In this document: one piece after another, positions 28,216 to 36,322 of the stretch
Position numbering within the stretch: the stretch's first letter is position 1
Layout: the number at the start of each line of letters is the position of its first letter
Assembly (NCBI GenBank): GCA_003222675.1
Contig: QHWT01000061.1
Coordinates: forward strand, 1 to 64,000
Source: Acidobacteriota bacterium
GTDB lineage: Bacteria; Acidobacteriota; Vicinamibacteria; Vicinamibacterales; 2-12-FULL-66-21
Direction: 5' to 3'
DNA length: 64,000 bases
The notes under the pieces: model-generated
What the model saw: only the letters and a program-made list of their open reading frames with translations
Database searches by the model: none
Told to the model about the DNA's origin: nothing
Made by a program: the position numbers and the translations under genes

Positions 28216-29330
28216 CCCGCAAACTTTCCGCCGGCCACGCGGCTCTCGACGATCTCGACCCGCGCCGCGGCGCGCAGCCGCTTCGACCAGTCGGCGCTCG
28301 CCTGGCTGCAGCGCGTCTGGGTGAGGTCTCGCACGATCGTCGCTCTCATGTCCGCGAGCGACTTCTGCGCGGCCGGACGGACCTCGATGAGCCGCAGCAG
28401 ATGAAAGCCGTAAATCGTCTGAATCACCGGCGTCACCTTGCCCGGCCCGAGACCCTTCAGCGCGCGCTCGAATTCCTCAATCAGCTGCCCTCGGTGGACG
28501 AAGCCCAGATCGCCGCCTTTGAGCTTGCTGGCATCGGTTGAGAATTCGCGTGCGAGCGCGTCGAACGACGCCCCGGCCGCTATCCGCCGTGCGACGCTGT
28601 CCGCCTTCTGCCGCGCACGGTCCCAGGCCGGCCGTCGCGCCGACGGATCGACGCCGATGGTGATGAGAGAAACGCGCACCTGCTCCGGCACCACGAAACG
28701 GCCGGTGTTCTCGCGGTAGTAAGCCGCCGCATCTGCCTCCGTGATCAGGCAGCGGGAGGTCACGACCTCGCCGTATGCCTTCTGGATCATGAGCGCGCGC
28801 AAGATGCTCGCGCGCAGCTGCGCCAGCGTCGCGCCCGAGGCGCGTCGCGCGCGCTCGAATGCCTCGGGATCGCGATAGGCCTTTCGCGCACGGTCGAGCG
28901 CCTGCTCGACTTCCATGGGCGGCACGCGGACGTCCAGTCGGACCGCGTCCTGGTACCGCAGTTCCTCGTCGATCAATCCGTCGAGCGCCTGCTTGCGCAG
29001 GTCCTGCAGCTTCTCGGGCTTGACGTTCTGGTGATACGAGCTGAGCGGGATCACCGTATTCAGCGCAGCCTCGAGATCGCCGGCGCCGATCGATGCACCG
29101 TTGACGCGCGCGACCACCGCCGGCTCCGTCGAAGGCGGCCGGCTCGACTGGTGCGCCGGCATCGGCGCGCTCGGCCGGTGCGACGGGACGGGCGCGAGCT
29201 GCTCCGCCAGCGGCACGCTGACGAAGAGCAGCAGCACGCCGATGTGAAGACCCACGACACGACGGGTTCGGGGAGGAGCCTTGCGCTCCTCCCCCTCCCT
29301 CGCTGTGCTGCCCGAAGTCCGCACCGTCAT
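28212..29330 (-). CDS. Parvulin-type (SurA/PpiC-like) periplasmic prolyl isomerase
   Basis: A 372-residue protein. ATG 29330 overlaps the TGA of the 4-haem cytochrome gene. One N-terminal hydrophobic segment (LHIGVLLLFVSVPLAEQL) exports or anchors it. Residues 75-205 resemble the SurA N-terminal chaperone region (VVARVNGASIGAGDLEAAL, ALDGLIDEELRYQDAVRL). Residues 215-325 form the PpiC rotamase domain (FDALAREFSTDASKLKGGDL, GFVHRGQLIEEF, YGFHLLRLIEVRP). SurA-like proteins help fold outer-membrane barrels and secreted proteins. The next gene encodes a barrel, and cytochromes flank both, so a dedicated chaperone role is likely. A prolyl isomerase chaperone (OscH) occurs in the Geobacter nanowire cluster. 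Confidence 0.92.
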   Translation of the reverse strand: MTVRTSGSTAREGEERKAPPRTRRVVGLHIGVLLLFVSVPLAEQLAPVPSHRPSAPMPAHQSSRPPSTEPAVVARVNGASIGAGDLEAALNTVIPLSSYHQNVKPEKLQDLRKQALDGLIDEELRYQDAVRLDVRVPPMEVEQALDRARKAYRDPEAFERARRASGATLAQLRASILRALMIQKAYGEVVTSRCLITEADAAAYYRENTGRFVVPEQVRVSLITIGVDPSARRPAWDRARQKADSVARRIAAGASFDALAREFSTDASKLKGGDLGFVHRGQLIEEFERALKGLGPGKVTPVIQTIYGFHLLRLIEVRPAAQKSLADMRATIVRDLTQTRCSQASADWSKRLRAAARVEIVESRVAGGKFAG

Positions 29331-30061
29331 TTGATGTGGCACGTGAGGCACATCGCGCTGCCGGCATTGGATTTCCGGAGGAAGAAGCCGCGGGCGTTGT
29401 TGTGCGGATTGTGGCAGCTCGCGCACTCCACGGTGGCCGTGGCGGTCGACGCGCCGTACAGCGGCAGCGGCTCGGTCGTGCCAACGGTGATCTTCGTGCC
29501 CGAGATCGCCTGCGTGACGAACTCAGTCGGCGTCGCAGCGCGGGCGGTCTCGTAGATGATGGTGATCGGATGGTCGTTGCGCAGATCGGTGCCGAGGAAC
29601 GGCGCGCCACCGTTGAGCACGTTGCTGGTGCCGGTGCCGCTCGCTCCGTAGGTCGCCTTCGCCGTCGCCTGCCGTGTGAACGCGACGCTTGCGGCGTGCG
29701 CCACGCCGGAGAGGTTAGCCAGCACGTCAACCGCTATGCTGCCGTCGTGGCAGCTCATACACGCGCCCGTCACGCCGCTCTGGATTTGCGCCGACGTCGG
29801 AGCGGCCGCGTCCATCGTCGAGCTCGCATACACCTGATACGTGCTCGTGGCGGTACTGCGGTTCCACAGCGGGACGGTCGGACTGCCCTCGTGTGGCGTG
29901 TGGCAGAAGACACACGTCTGCCCGTTGATGCTCGCGTCGGTGTTGCGAATGGCGGACCCCGCACTGAGGTCGTGCGGACCGAATGCCACGGTGCTCTGCG
30001 CCGCCGCGCTGCCGGCCCCGCCGAGCACGATCAGTGCGGCGCCGAATAATGCCCTTCTCAT
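29327..30061 (-). CDS. Tetrahaem c-type cytochrome
   Basis: A 244-residue exported cytochrome starting at ATG 30061, preceded by GGGAG. A signal peptide ends at GSAAAQS. Four haem motifs are present: CVFCH, CMSCH, CASCH and CLTCH. The arrangement CVFCHTPHEGSPTVPLWNR followed by ACMSCHDGS is closely similar to the first two sites of the 12-haem protein (CIFCHAPHNAS, LCLSCHDGT), so the two share a common module. The stop overlaps the prolyl isomerase start. Size and haem number would fit a repeating unit of an extracellular cytochrome chain or a periplasmic shuttle; which one is unknown. Confidence 0.92.
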   Translation of the reverse strand: MRRALFGAALIVLGGAGSAAAQSTVAFGPHDLSAGSAIRNTDASINGQTCVFCHTPHEGSPTVPLWNRSTATSTYQVYASSTMDAAAPTSAQIQSGVTGACMSCHDGSIAVDVLANLSGVAHAASVAFTRQATAKATYGASGTGTSNVLNGGAPFLGTDLRNDHPITIIYETARAATPTEFVTQAISGTKITVGTTEPLPLYGASTATATVECASCHNPHNNARGFFLRKSNAGSAMCLTCHIK

Positions 30062-30200
30062 AAGTTGCTCTCCCTTAGTTGATGAACTGGTACCACTCTC
30101 CTCGCCTGCTCGATCCGCGGCGCGGATCGCGCGGCGAGTGTCTCCCCACGTGCTGGCGGCGGACCGCGGCCCCCGATCATGCGAGCCGCGGCTCTCGCCA

Positions 30201-31265
30201 TTACTTCGGCCGCACATCCGCGCTCACGCGCTGGAACACCTGCACACGCGCATTCCCCTGATCGGCGATGTAGATGCGATCCTCGTCGTCCACGAAGAGG
30301 CCGGCGGGCAGCAGAAACTCTCCGGGCCCGGTGCCGGTTGCGCCCACGAACAGCAGGATCTGGCCGTCGGCGTCGAAGATCTGGAAGTTGTTGAACGACG
30401 TGTCGGCGACATAGATGTGCCCCTCGCTGTCCACGCCGACGCCCTTGGCGCGGTTCAGGTGTCCGGGTCCGTCCCCCTGGCTGCCGATGCTCTTCACGAA
30501 CGTGCCGGCGGCGTCGAACACCTGGATGCGAAAGTTGAGCGTGTCGGCGACGTACAGCCGCCCCTCCCGATCGACCGTCAGGTTCGTCGGGAAGTTGAAC
30601 TCGCCGTGTTCCACGCCGCGTTTGCCGATGGCGCGGATGAAGCGGCCGTCGGCGGCGGAGTAGCAGAGCACCTGGTGTTTCTTCGCGTCCGCGACATACA
30701 GCTGCCGCCGTTGGCGATCGATGGCGAGGCCGGACGGATTCTGCAGCTCGCCCTCGTGGCCGATCGCAATCGCCAGCTGCCCGTCGGGCGCGTAGCCGAA
30801 GACGCGCTTCAGCGTCGCGTCGGCGACAAACGCGGTGCCGCTATCGTCGACGGCGACGCCCACCGGCTTCGAAATCTTGCCGGCGCCGTTCTCGCCGATG
30901 AACCCGACCGATCGTGCCTTGGGATCGAAGACGAACACACGACGTGCCGCCGTGTCGGTGACGAACACCCGGCCGTCCCGCGCGGCGGCCACGCCGTACG
31001 GCTTCATGAGGCGATCGACGTGCTGCTCCTGGTCGGGACCGAGCAGCATCGATTTCCAACGGCCGTTCTTCTTCTTGAAGTCGTTGATGCCGTAGTAGGC
31101 CGTCACGAACCGGATGCGGGGCGGATCCGGAGGGAGCGGCCACACCAATGTCGGTGCGGCGGCCGCGGATGCCTTCTTCTTGTCGGATGCCCCGACGCCC
31201 ACGTGGGACGAGGCCAGAATCAGTCCCGCCATGAGCGCCATGGATGGGACGTTGCGCGCATTCAT
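30201..31265 (-). CDS. NHL-repeat six-bladed beta-propeller, exported
   Basis: A 354-residue protein starting at ATG 31265 with AAGG and GAG upstream. A signal peptide (MALMAGLILASSHVGVGA) is followed by PLPPDPPRIRFVTAYYG, a short N-terminal extension also seen in many cytochrome-associated propellers, then six NHL repeats (KPVGVAVDDSGTAFVADATL, GRLYVADTLNFRIQVFD, GHIYVADTSFNNFQIF, DRIYIADQGNARVQVFQ). It lies 17 bases after the 9-haem cytochrome gene and 139 bases before the tetrahaem gene. It is a paralogue of the propeller at 25361. Probable role: docking or shaping of secreted cytochromes, by analogy. Confidence 0.9.
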   Translation of the reverse strand: MNARNVPSMALMAGLILASSHVGVGASDKKKASAAAAPTLVWPLPPDPPRIRFVTAYYGINDFKKKNGRWKSMLLGPDQEQHVDRLMKPYGVAAARDGRVFVTDTAARRVFVFDPKARSVGFIGENGAGKISKPVGVAVDDSGTAFVADATLKRVFGYAPDGQLAIAIGHEGELQNPSGLAIDRQRRQLYVADAKKHQVLCYSAADGRFIRAIGKRGVEHGEFNFPTNLTVDREGRLYVADTLNFRIQVFDAAGTFVKSIGSQGDGPGHLNRAKGVGVDSEGHIYVADTSFNNFQIFDADGQILLFVGATGTGPGEFLLPAGLFVDDEDRIYIADQGNARVQVFQRVSADVRPK

Positions 31266-31282
31266 ATCGTCTCGACCCTTCC

Positions 31283-32173
31283 TCAAAACGTGTGGCACCG
31301 GACGCACAGCGAGCTGACGCCCGTCGCACCGAAGCGAAACAGCTTCGCTCCCATCGAGCCATGTGGGTTGTGGCAACTCGCGCATCGAAGTGTTCGTCCT
31401 TGTTCGTTAGGATCCGGCCGCCCGCCCACGGGATGCCCGATCGTCGGATGGCCCGACAGTAGCGACGGATCGAGAAGAATTCTCGGCCCGGTCCTCGCGA
31501 GGCGGTCGAGGTCCGCCGGCGGATGCCTGCCGAAGAGGCCCTGATCGATGACTGCGGCATCCACCGGCGCGTCGACGTGACAGGCGAGACAGACCGTGTT
31601 GCTGGCGGCGCGGAGCTGCGACGGATGCTCGGCGGCGTGCGGGTCGTGGCAGATCTGGCACGACGCGGCGGCCGGCGAGTGCACGTGGGCCTGCGCAAGC
31701 GCCTGCGCGATGTCGTCGTGACAGCTCGTGCAGGCGCGGTTGCCGTCGGCCGCCAGCTGAAACCGAAATGGCGAGCCATGCGGATCGTGACACGCCGTAC
31801 AATTGCCGGCCGCCACCGGCGCGTGCCGGTGCGGCTGCTTCAGTCGATCGCCGATCTCCTCGTGGCACGTGATGCACAACGTGGCGGTGTCGCGGCTCGA
31901 TGCGCCGGCTTTCAATCCCACGCGCCGACGCCCGGCGACGGTGCCGACAACGTGGCACGTGCTGCACCGGCCTGCGGCAACCGGGCCGTGCATCACACGA
32001 CGCTTCGTGACCTCGTCATGACAGGTGGTGCACGCCGCTCCATCGCCGCCGGTGACCGGCGGATGCTCTGCCGCCGCCGACGAGCGGGCGGCGAGGCGCG
32101 ATCCGTGCGCGCCGGGCAACGATTGAGCCGCCAGAGTGAGAGCGAAGAGCATGAGTCGTACGGTCCGGGGCAT
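31283..32173 (-). CDS. 9-haem c-type cytochrome
   Basis: A 296-residue exported cytochrome. ATG 32173 shares one base with the TAA of the thioredoxin/TPR gene (TAATG). The signal peptide covers about residues 1-24. Nine CxxCH motifs occur: CTTCH, CSTCH, CITCH, CTACH, CTSCH, CQICH, CLACH, CASCH and CVRCH. That is one haem per about 33 residues, a very dense packing. Spacers carry HxPVAAG and CHDPHG repeats like those of the 13-haem protein, so the two probably share ancestry (doubled CxxCH motif type). It is likely a periplasmic or outer-membrane wire. The last motif is at the extreme C-terminus. Confidence 0.93.
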   Translation of the reverse strand: MPRTVRLMLFALTLAAQSLPGAHGSRLAARSSAAAEHPPVTGGDGAACTTCHDEVTKRRVMHGPVAAGRCSTCHVVGTVAGRRRVGLKAGASSRDTATLCITCHEEIGDRLKQPHRHAPVAAGNCTACHDPHGSPFRFQLAADGNRACTSCHDDIAQALAQAHVHSPAAASCQICHDPHAAEHPSQLRAASNTVCLACHVDAPVDAAVIDQGLFGRHPPADLDRLARTGPRILLDPSLLSGHPTIGHPVGGRPDPNEQGRTLRCASCHNPHGSMGAKLFRFGATGVSSLCVRCHTF

Positions 32174-33237
32174 TACCGCCTCCCCGGAGCGACCTCCCGG
32201 CGATATGCGGTCATGGCCTTTGCAGCCGCGCCGGCCGGAGACGGGTCCATGGCTCCGTACGATCGCGGGTCGACGCCGCTGATTTCTTTCGCGCGATCGA
32301 AGGCCGTCATGGCGCGCCGATCGTCGCCCGCGGCATGCAGCAGGTAGCCGAGATACGCCGCCGTAGTCGAATCGCCGCCCTTCGCGATCAGCTCTTCGAG
32401 CGCGGCCTGCGCCGGGACGATCTGGCCCGTGAGCGCGGCGAGCCGCGCGCGCTCGCGCTGAACGCCCACGTGGGCGGCATCCAGGGCCGTGGCGCGATCC
32501 AGCAGCTCGCGCGCCCCGCGAAAATCATTCGAGTCGAGCGCCAGCGCGGCGAGCTCTACGAGCGGATCCGGAAACGTCGCGTCGGCCTTGACCGCTTCCT
32601 CGAAGCTGCTTCGCGCCGGAGCCTCGTGCCCCTGCGAGAGCTGCAGCCGTCCGAGCTGCACGCGGCGGAGCGCCGCGGGGGCGGCTTTCAAGGCCGCAGC
32701 CGGTGCTGGCTTTCGCGCAATGCCGGCAATGGCGTCGATCGCATCGAACAGTTCCTCACGCTGCTCGTGCGAGTAGCCGAACAGAAAATACGAAAGCCGT
32801 CCGTTGGCATCGACGACGGCGGTCGAGGGAATCGTGACGACGCCGTAGGCGTGAAACAGCTCGAGACCGCGGTCGACGAACACCGGCACGCGCAGGTTGA
32901 GCCGCTGCACGCGATCGTGCAGCCGAGTCTTCTCTGCTTCGTCGAGGTCGAAGCGTTCGACGCTCACCGCGGCGACCGCGACACCGTGCGCCGCCATCTC
33001 TGGCGCGACGTCGTCGAGCCGCCGCAGCTCCTCGATCGATCGCTCGCTCCACCCGGCCCAGAAGAGCACGACCAGGCCGCGGTGGCCCGCCAGCTGCTTG
33101 AGCGATCGCTCGCTGCCCGCCAGGTCGCGCACCACAGGAAGGGGCGCCGCCGCGCCGATCGCCGGACGCTGACCGGCGGCGGTGGAGGCCCCGACAAGCA
33201 GGAGCGCGGCGGCGAAGCTGGAGATCGCGAGGCGCAT
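32173..33237 (-). CDS. Thioredoxin-fold (TlpA-like) protein lacking the CxxC, with TPR domain
   Basis: A 354-residue exported protein starting at ATG 33237 behind GGAGGTGAG. A signal peptide (AAALLLVGASTAAGQ) leads into a TlpA/AhpC-like thioredoxin domain at about residues 27-175. At the active-site position the sequence is FWAGWSERSIEEL, so both catalytic cysteines are absent (WSERS at about 63-67), while the cis-Pro loop VVTIPSTAVVDANG is kept. A TPR-like helical half follows from about 190 to 335. It may act as a binding scaffold rather than a disulfide reductase in cytochrome maturation or assembly. It lies between the 13- and 9-haem cytochrome genes. Confidence 0.87.
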   Translation of the reverse strand: MRLAISSFAAALLLVGASTAAGQRPAIGAAAPLPVVRDLAGSERSLKQLAGHRGLVVLFWAGWSERSIEELRRLDDVAPEMAAHGVAVAAVSVERFDLDEAEKTRLHDRVQRLNLRVPVFVDRGLELFHAYGVVTIPSTAVVDANGRLSYFLFGYSHEQREELFDAIDAIAGIARKPAPAAALKAAPAALRRVQLGRLQLSQGHEAPARSSFEEAVKADATFPDPLVELAALALDSNDFRGARELLDRATALDAAHVGVQRERARLAALTGQIVPAQAALEELIAKGGDSTTAAYLGYLLHAAGDDRRAMTAFDRAKEISGVDPRSYGAMDPSPAGAAAKAMTAYRREVAPGRR

Positions 33238-33242
33238 GGATC

Positions 33243-34496
33243 TCACCTCCCCGCCGTTCCAACCGGGCCCGTCGGTTTCCGGCTGTACTTCGCCGGCAGA
33301 TGACAGCCCGGCGTGCAGCGGCCGCCGTCGGCGGTCTGTTGAAATCCAACGGGCAGCTGCCACTCGCCAAATGGCACACTTTCACGCAGGTGCTTCGGGA
33401 TGCTGCTCGAGTGCGCCTCGTGGCACGCGCGACAGGTGCGCCCCTTTTCCACACGATTCACGTGCAGGAAGTGCAGGTTGCGGTCGCCGTCGCGGAAACC
33501 GGTCACCGTCGTCGAGCGCTCCACCTTGGCCATGTCGGGCTCATGGCACATGAAGCACAGCTCGTAATTCTTCGGATCGAACGGACTGTAGAACTTTTCC
33601 GGGTAGTCCTTCTTCAGCAGGCGGAAATGCTCCGAATCGTGCGGCAGATGGCAGCCGACGCAGTCCTGCTGACGGATGGGTCCGTGGAGATCGTTGTGGG
33701 TCTCGAGCCACGACTTGATGTTCTGCACGTTGCCGCTCGGCGCGTCCACCTCGCGGTCGTGGCAGGAGAGGCACAACTTCATCGAGGTGCCCTTCAACTG
33801 CTTGCCGAGATCGCTGGCGTGCGGGTCATGGCAGTTGAGGCACTGGCGATCCACCGACATGGCCTCGTGCTGCACGCGCGCGGTCACCAGTTCCTTTCTC
33901 AGGGTCTTGTGACACGCCAGGCACTGCTCGGCGCCGTCGTTGCGAATCTGGTATTTCGTGGGCGACGCGTGCGGGTTGTGGCACGTGGCGCAGTCTTCTT
34001 TGGCGGGCGCGTGCGCGAACCGCTGCTCCGCAAGCCTCGCCTTCATGTCGACGTGGCACTTCTCGCAGAGCTCCGAGCCGAAGACGCGCACCAGCTGGGG
34101 CTCGTCGGTGCCATGCGGGTCGTGACACGTGAGGCACTCGCCGGCCGCGACGGGTCCGTGCACGAACTTGTCGGCCGGCTTCACCATCTGATGGCATGCG
34201 GTGCACTGCTTCACCGTGAACATGTGAGCGTCACGTTCTGTCGGCACGTGACAGGTCGCGCAGTCAGTCGACTTGGGATGGACAACCGTGTGCTTGGTGA
34301 TCGATGCATGGCATTGCAGGCAAGTGCCGGCCGCCGCTTTCGCCGGCGCCACCGCATGTGGAGCGGGGGCGACCGCGCGAGCGGGCGCAGCCTGCGGCAG
34401 GCCTGATGCGCGGACGACCGCCGTAATGAGCGCGATCGAGACACACGCAGCCAAGCCAAGCGCAAACGAATTGGAAGAGCCGGCACTCATCCTCAT
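33243..34496 (-). CDS. 13-haem c-type cytochrome
   Basis: A 417-residue exported cytochrome and the first gene of the operon. The signal peptide covers about residues 1-31. Twelve CxxCH sites (CLQCH, CATCH, CTACH, CLTCH, CEKCH, CATCH, CLACH, CLNCH, CLSCH, CVGCH, CFMCH, CRACH) are followed by a thirteenth CX3CH site (CTPGCH) near the C-terminus. CHDPHG and CHNPHAS pairs recur as in decahaem and doubled-CxxCH families. The gene ends five bases before the next start. About 270 bases of non-coding DNA upstream (34497-34766) must hold the operon promoter, but I could not place it with confidence. Probable role: envelope electron transfer. Confidence 0.93.
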   Translation of the reverse strand: MRMSAGSSNSFALGLAACVSIALITAVVRASGLPQAAPARAVAPAPHAVAPAKAAAGTCLQCHASITKHTVVHPKSTDCATCHVPTERDAHMFTVKQCTACHQMVKPADKFVHGPVAAGECLTCHDPHGTDEPQLVRVFGSELCEKCHVDMKARLAEQRFAHAPAKEDCATCHNPHASPTKYQIRNDGAEQCLACHKTLRKELVTARVQHEAMSVDRQCLNCHDPHASDLGKQLKGTSMKLCLSCHDREVDAPSGNVQNIKSWLETHNDLHGPIRQQDCVGCHLPHDSEHFRLLKKDYPEKFYSPFDPKNYELCFMCHEPDMAKVERSTTVTGFRDGDRNLHFLHVNRVEKGRTCRACHEAHSSSIPKHLRESVPFGEWQLPVGFQQTADGGRCTPGCHLPAKYSRKPTGPVGTAGR

Positions 34497-34766
34497 CGGC
34501 GATTGGTCCAGACGTGTATTAGGAGCGGTCTTCTGGACCGCTCACGAAACGAATTTACTTGAGAAGGATTTGCTCAACGCTTGCGCCGGCGCCTCGAGCT
34601 GGGAGCTCTCGATCGCGCGCCGGCGTGCCGCGGCGTTTCGAACGCGTATAGCGCTGCCCGTGGACGGATCGCGATCAGCCTTCCCGCTGACGCGAGCCCC
34701 CCGAGCAGTGGCGGTCGAAACGCCTCGGACTTTGTCTAACTGTCTATGTACGTGTGATTTGGTTTT

Positions 34767-35372
34767 CTACCTGCTGCCTGACGCAGGCGCGCTGGTCGCC
34801 GTCGCCGCCGCCGGCGCTGCAACCAGGTTTACTTGAACCGTGATTTCGTCTTTCACGCCGACACCCAGATATGTCGGCTCTGGAATCTGGAACGCAGAGA
34901 TCTGTAGCGGAAACGTGGCCTGGACACGATACGCCTTGCCGTCCTGCTGTACGTCCGCGGTGCCGCTGACGTCGTGGTGCTGGCCGTGCAGCGTCATCGT
35001 GCCCTTGAACGTGGTCTTGCCCGACAGCTTTTCCACTCTGATGTTCTCCAGCTTCGCCGCTGCGAACTCCGGTCCCTTCTGCACTTCGAGATAGTTGTTG
35101 CGCAGGTGCCGATTGCGCAGGCTGATGCCGGTGTCGAGATTGATGAGATCGACGATGAGCGCGCCCTTCATCGTGCCGCCGCTCGCCGGCGTCACGCTGC
35201 CACTGAGCGCCGTTGTCTTCGCTTCAAAACTGCCACCTATGGTCATAGGACACACGACCGTCACGTCGCCGCCCGTAATCCGTAACGCGTCCTGCGCCCG
35301 TGCTGAGAGCGGAAGAGCAGCCACACACCCCATCAGGGCAAACGTTACCCGTGCAAACCCGTTGATACGCAT
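34767..35372 (-). CDS. YceI-family exported lipocalin-like protein
   Basis: A 201-residue protein starting at ATG 35372 with AGGAG upstream. A signal peptide (GCVAALPLSARAQ) is followed by a full YceI domain at about residues 28-175: GGDVTVVCPMTIGGSFEAKT, LDTGISLRNRHLRNNYLEVQ and TMTLHGQHHDVSGTADV. YceI proteins bind polyisoprenoids or quinone-like lipids in the periplasm, which would fit a quinone-linked electron pathway next door, although this link is inference. An Ala/Thr-rich tail ends the protein. It lies just upstream of the cytochrome operon on the same strand but is separated from it by 270 bases. Confidence 0.88.
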   Translation of the reverse strand: MRINGFARVTFALMGCVAALPLSARAQDALRITGGDVTVVCPMTIGGSFEAKTTALSGSVTPASGGTMKGALIVDLINLDTGISLRNRHLRNNYLEVQKGPEFAAAKLENIRVEKLSGKTTFKGTMTLHGQHHDVSGTADVQQDGKAYRVQATFPLQISAFQIPEPTYLGVGVKDEITVQVNLVAAPAAATATSAPASGSR

Positions 35373-35888
35373 TAATGTCTCCTTAGAGAGCGAGCGGAGA
35401 GGCTCGCCGTCTCGTCAGCAACTGAGATGCCACAAATGCTGCGCGGCATGAAATAACCGCACTCCCTCTTTGATTATGGAGCGCAATTCCGATCGACGAG
35501 TGCCTCCAGCGACGATCGTGAACCGCACGCGTGAAGAACGCGATAACGATCCTGGAATGACGCGCACGAAAGCGAAAGCGACTCGAACGAGCACGACATA
35601 GTAAGGAGTCATTTGTCATCCGCGGACCCGCGCCGTCGGATCCTGTCTTCGCGCACCGGTATCCATCTAGAGAACAGGGCTTACGTACTGAAGAGCGATC
35701 TGCGGCGGCAAAATATTTCTGGCGAGAGTTGATTGCGACAAACTCTCTGTGAGTACTTTCGTACTTGCCGGTTCATTAGTGTCAATGATTGCGTGAGTTC
35801 ATTTCACGCTAACACGCGCGCGATCCGTGACGCGCGTCGCGTCTCCATACACTAAGTGTAGAAATTTCTACACTGTGGAGAATCACGC
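35373..35888. other. Non-coding stretch upstream of the YceI gene
   Basis: No gene that I can support. It is lower in GC than its surroundings near 35640-35800, and contains the palindrome described separately. It may hold the promoters of the divergent YceI gene (minus) and the small plus-strand gene. Confidence 0.5.
35855..35874. promoter_or_regulatory. Perfect 20-bp palindrome, likely operator
   Basis: The sequence AGTGTAGAAATTTCTACACT is a perfect dyad. A further half-site (ACACT, 35850-35854) abuts it on the left. It ends 14 bases before a small plus-strand open frame and overlaps its probable promoter or leader. The design fits a winged-helix repressor site such as BlaI-type TACA/TGTA operators. 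No regulator gene lies next to it. Confidence 0.55.
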
Positions 35889-36095
35889 ATGACGATTTCC
35901 CGCGATAAACAGAGGATTCGGAACGAAGGATTGCCTTCCATCGAGAAATTGCATTCGCCGCAGCCTCGCCGGTCAACCTATCAGCTATGTAGCCAATATG
36001 TTGCCCGATGCATCGGTCGTGCGGAATGGTCGATCACGCGTGCGCTGAAGATGGCGATGCGATCGATGGTTCATCGTGATGTGTGCGCTCGATGA
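35889..36095 (+). CDS. Small hypothetical protein
   Basis: A 68-codon open frame beginning at ATG 35889 with GGAG eight bases upstream. The palindrome at 35855-35874 lies just before it. The product is basic (many R, K and H) and starts MTISRDKQRIRNEGLPS. I recognise no family and no membrane segment. The composition could suit a small nucleic-acid-binding protein, but it may be a chance frame. The main support is the ribosome site and the operator-like sequence in front. Confidence 0.35.
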   Translation: MTISRDKQRIRNEGLPSIEKLHSPQPRRSTYQLCSQYVARCIGRAEWSITRALKMAMRSMVHRDVCAR

Positions 36096-36322
36096 TCGTG
36101 ATTGAGATTCGGATCGCACGTGCACCGTCGTGCGTGGTGCAGATCAAAGAGGTGCAGATCAGAATCACCGATGCGCCGATCGAGAGTGGTGCGTCAGCGA
36201 GTCCAGTCGTCCGCGCCCGCGCGGCGCCGAAGTTCACTGACAGGTACTTTCGTCATGTTCCGGCCGACGCGTCCGGCGAAAAAGTTCGCCTTTCATGACC
36301 GCGCGTTCGGTATACTTGGGCG

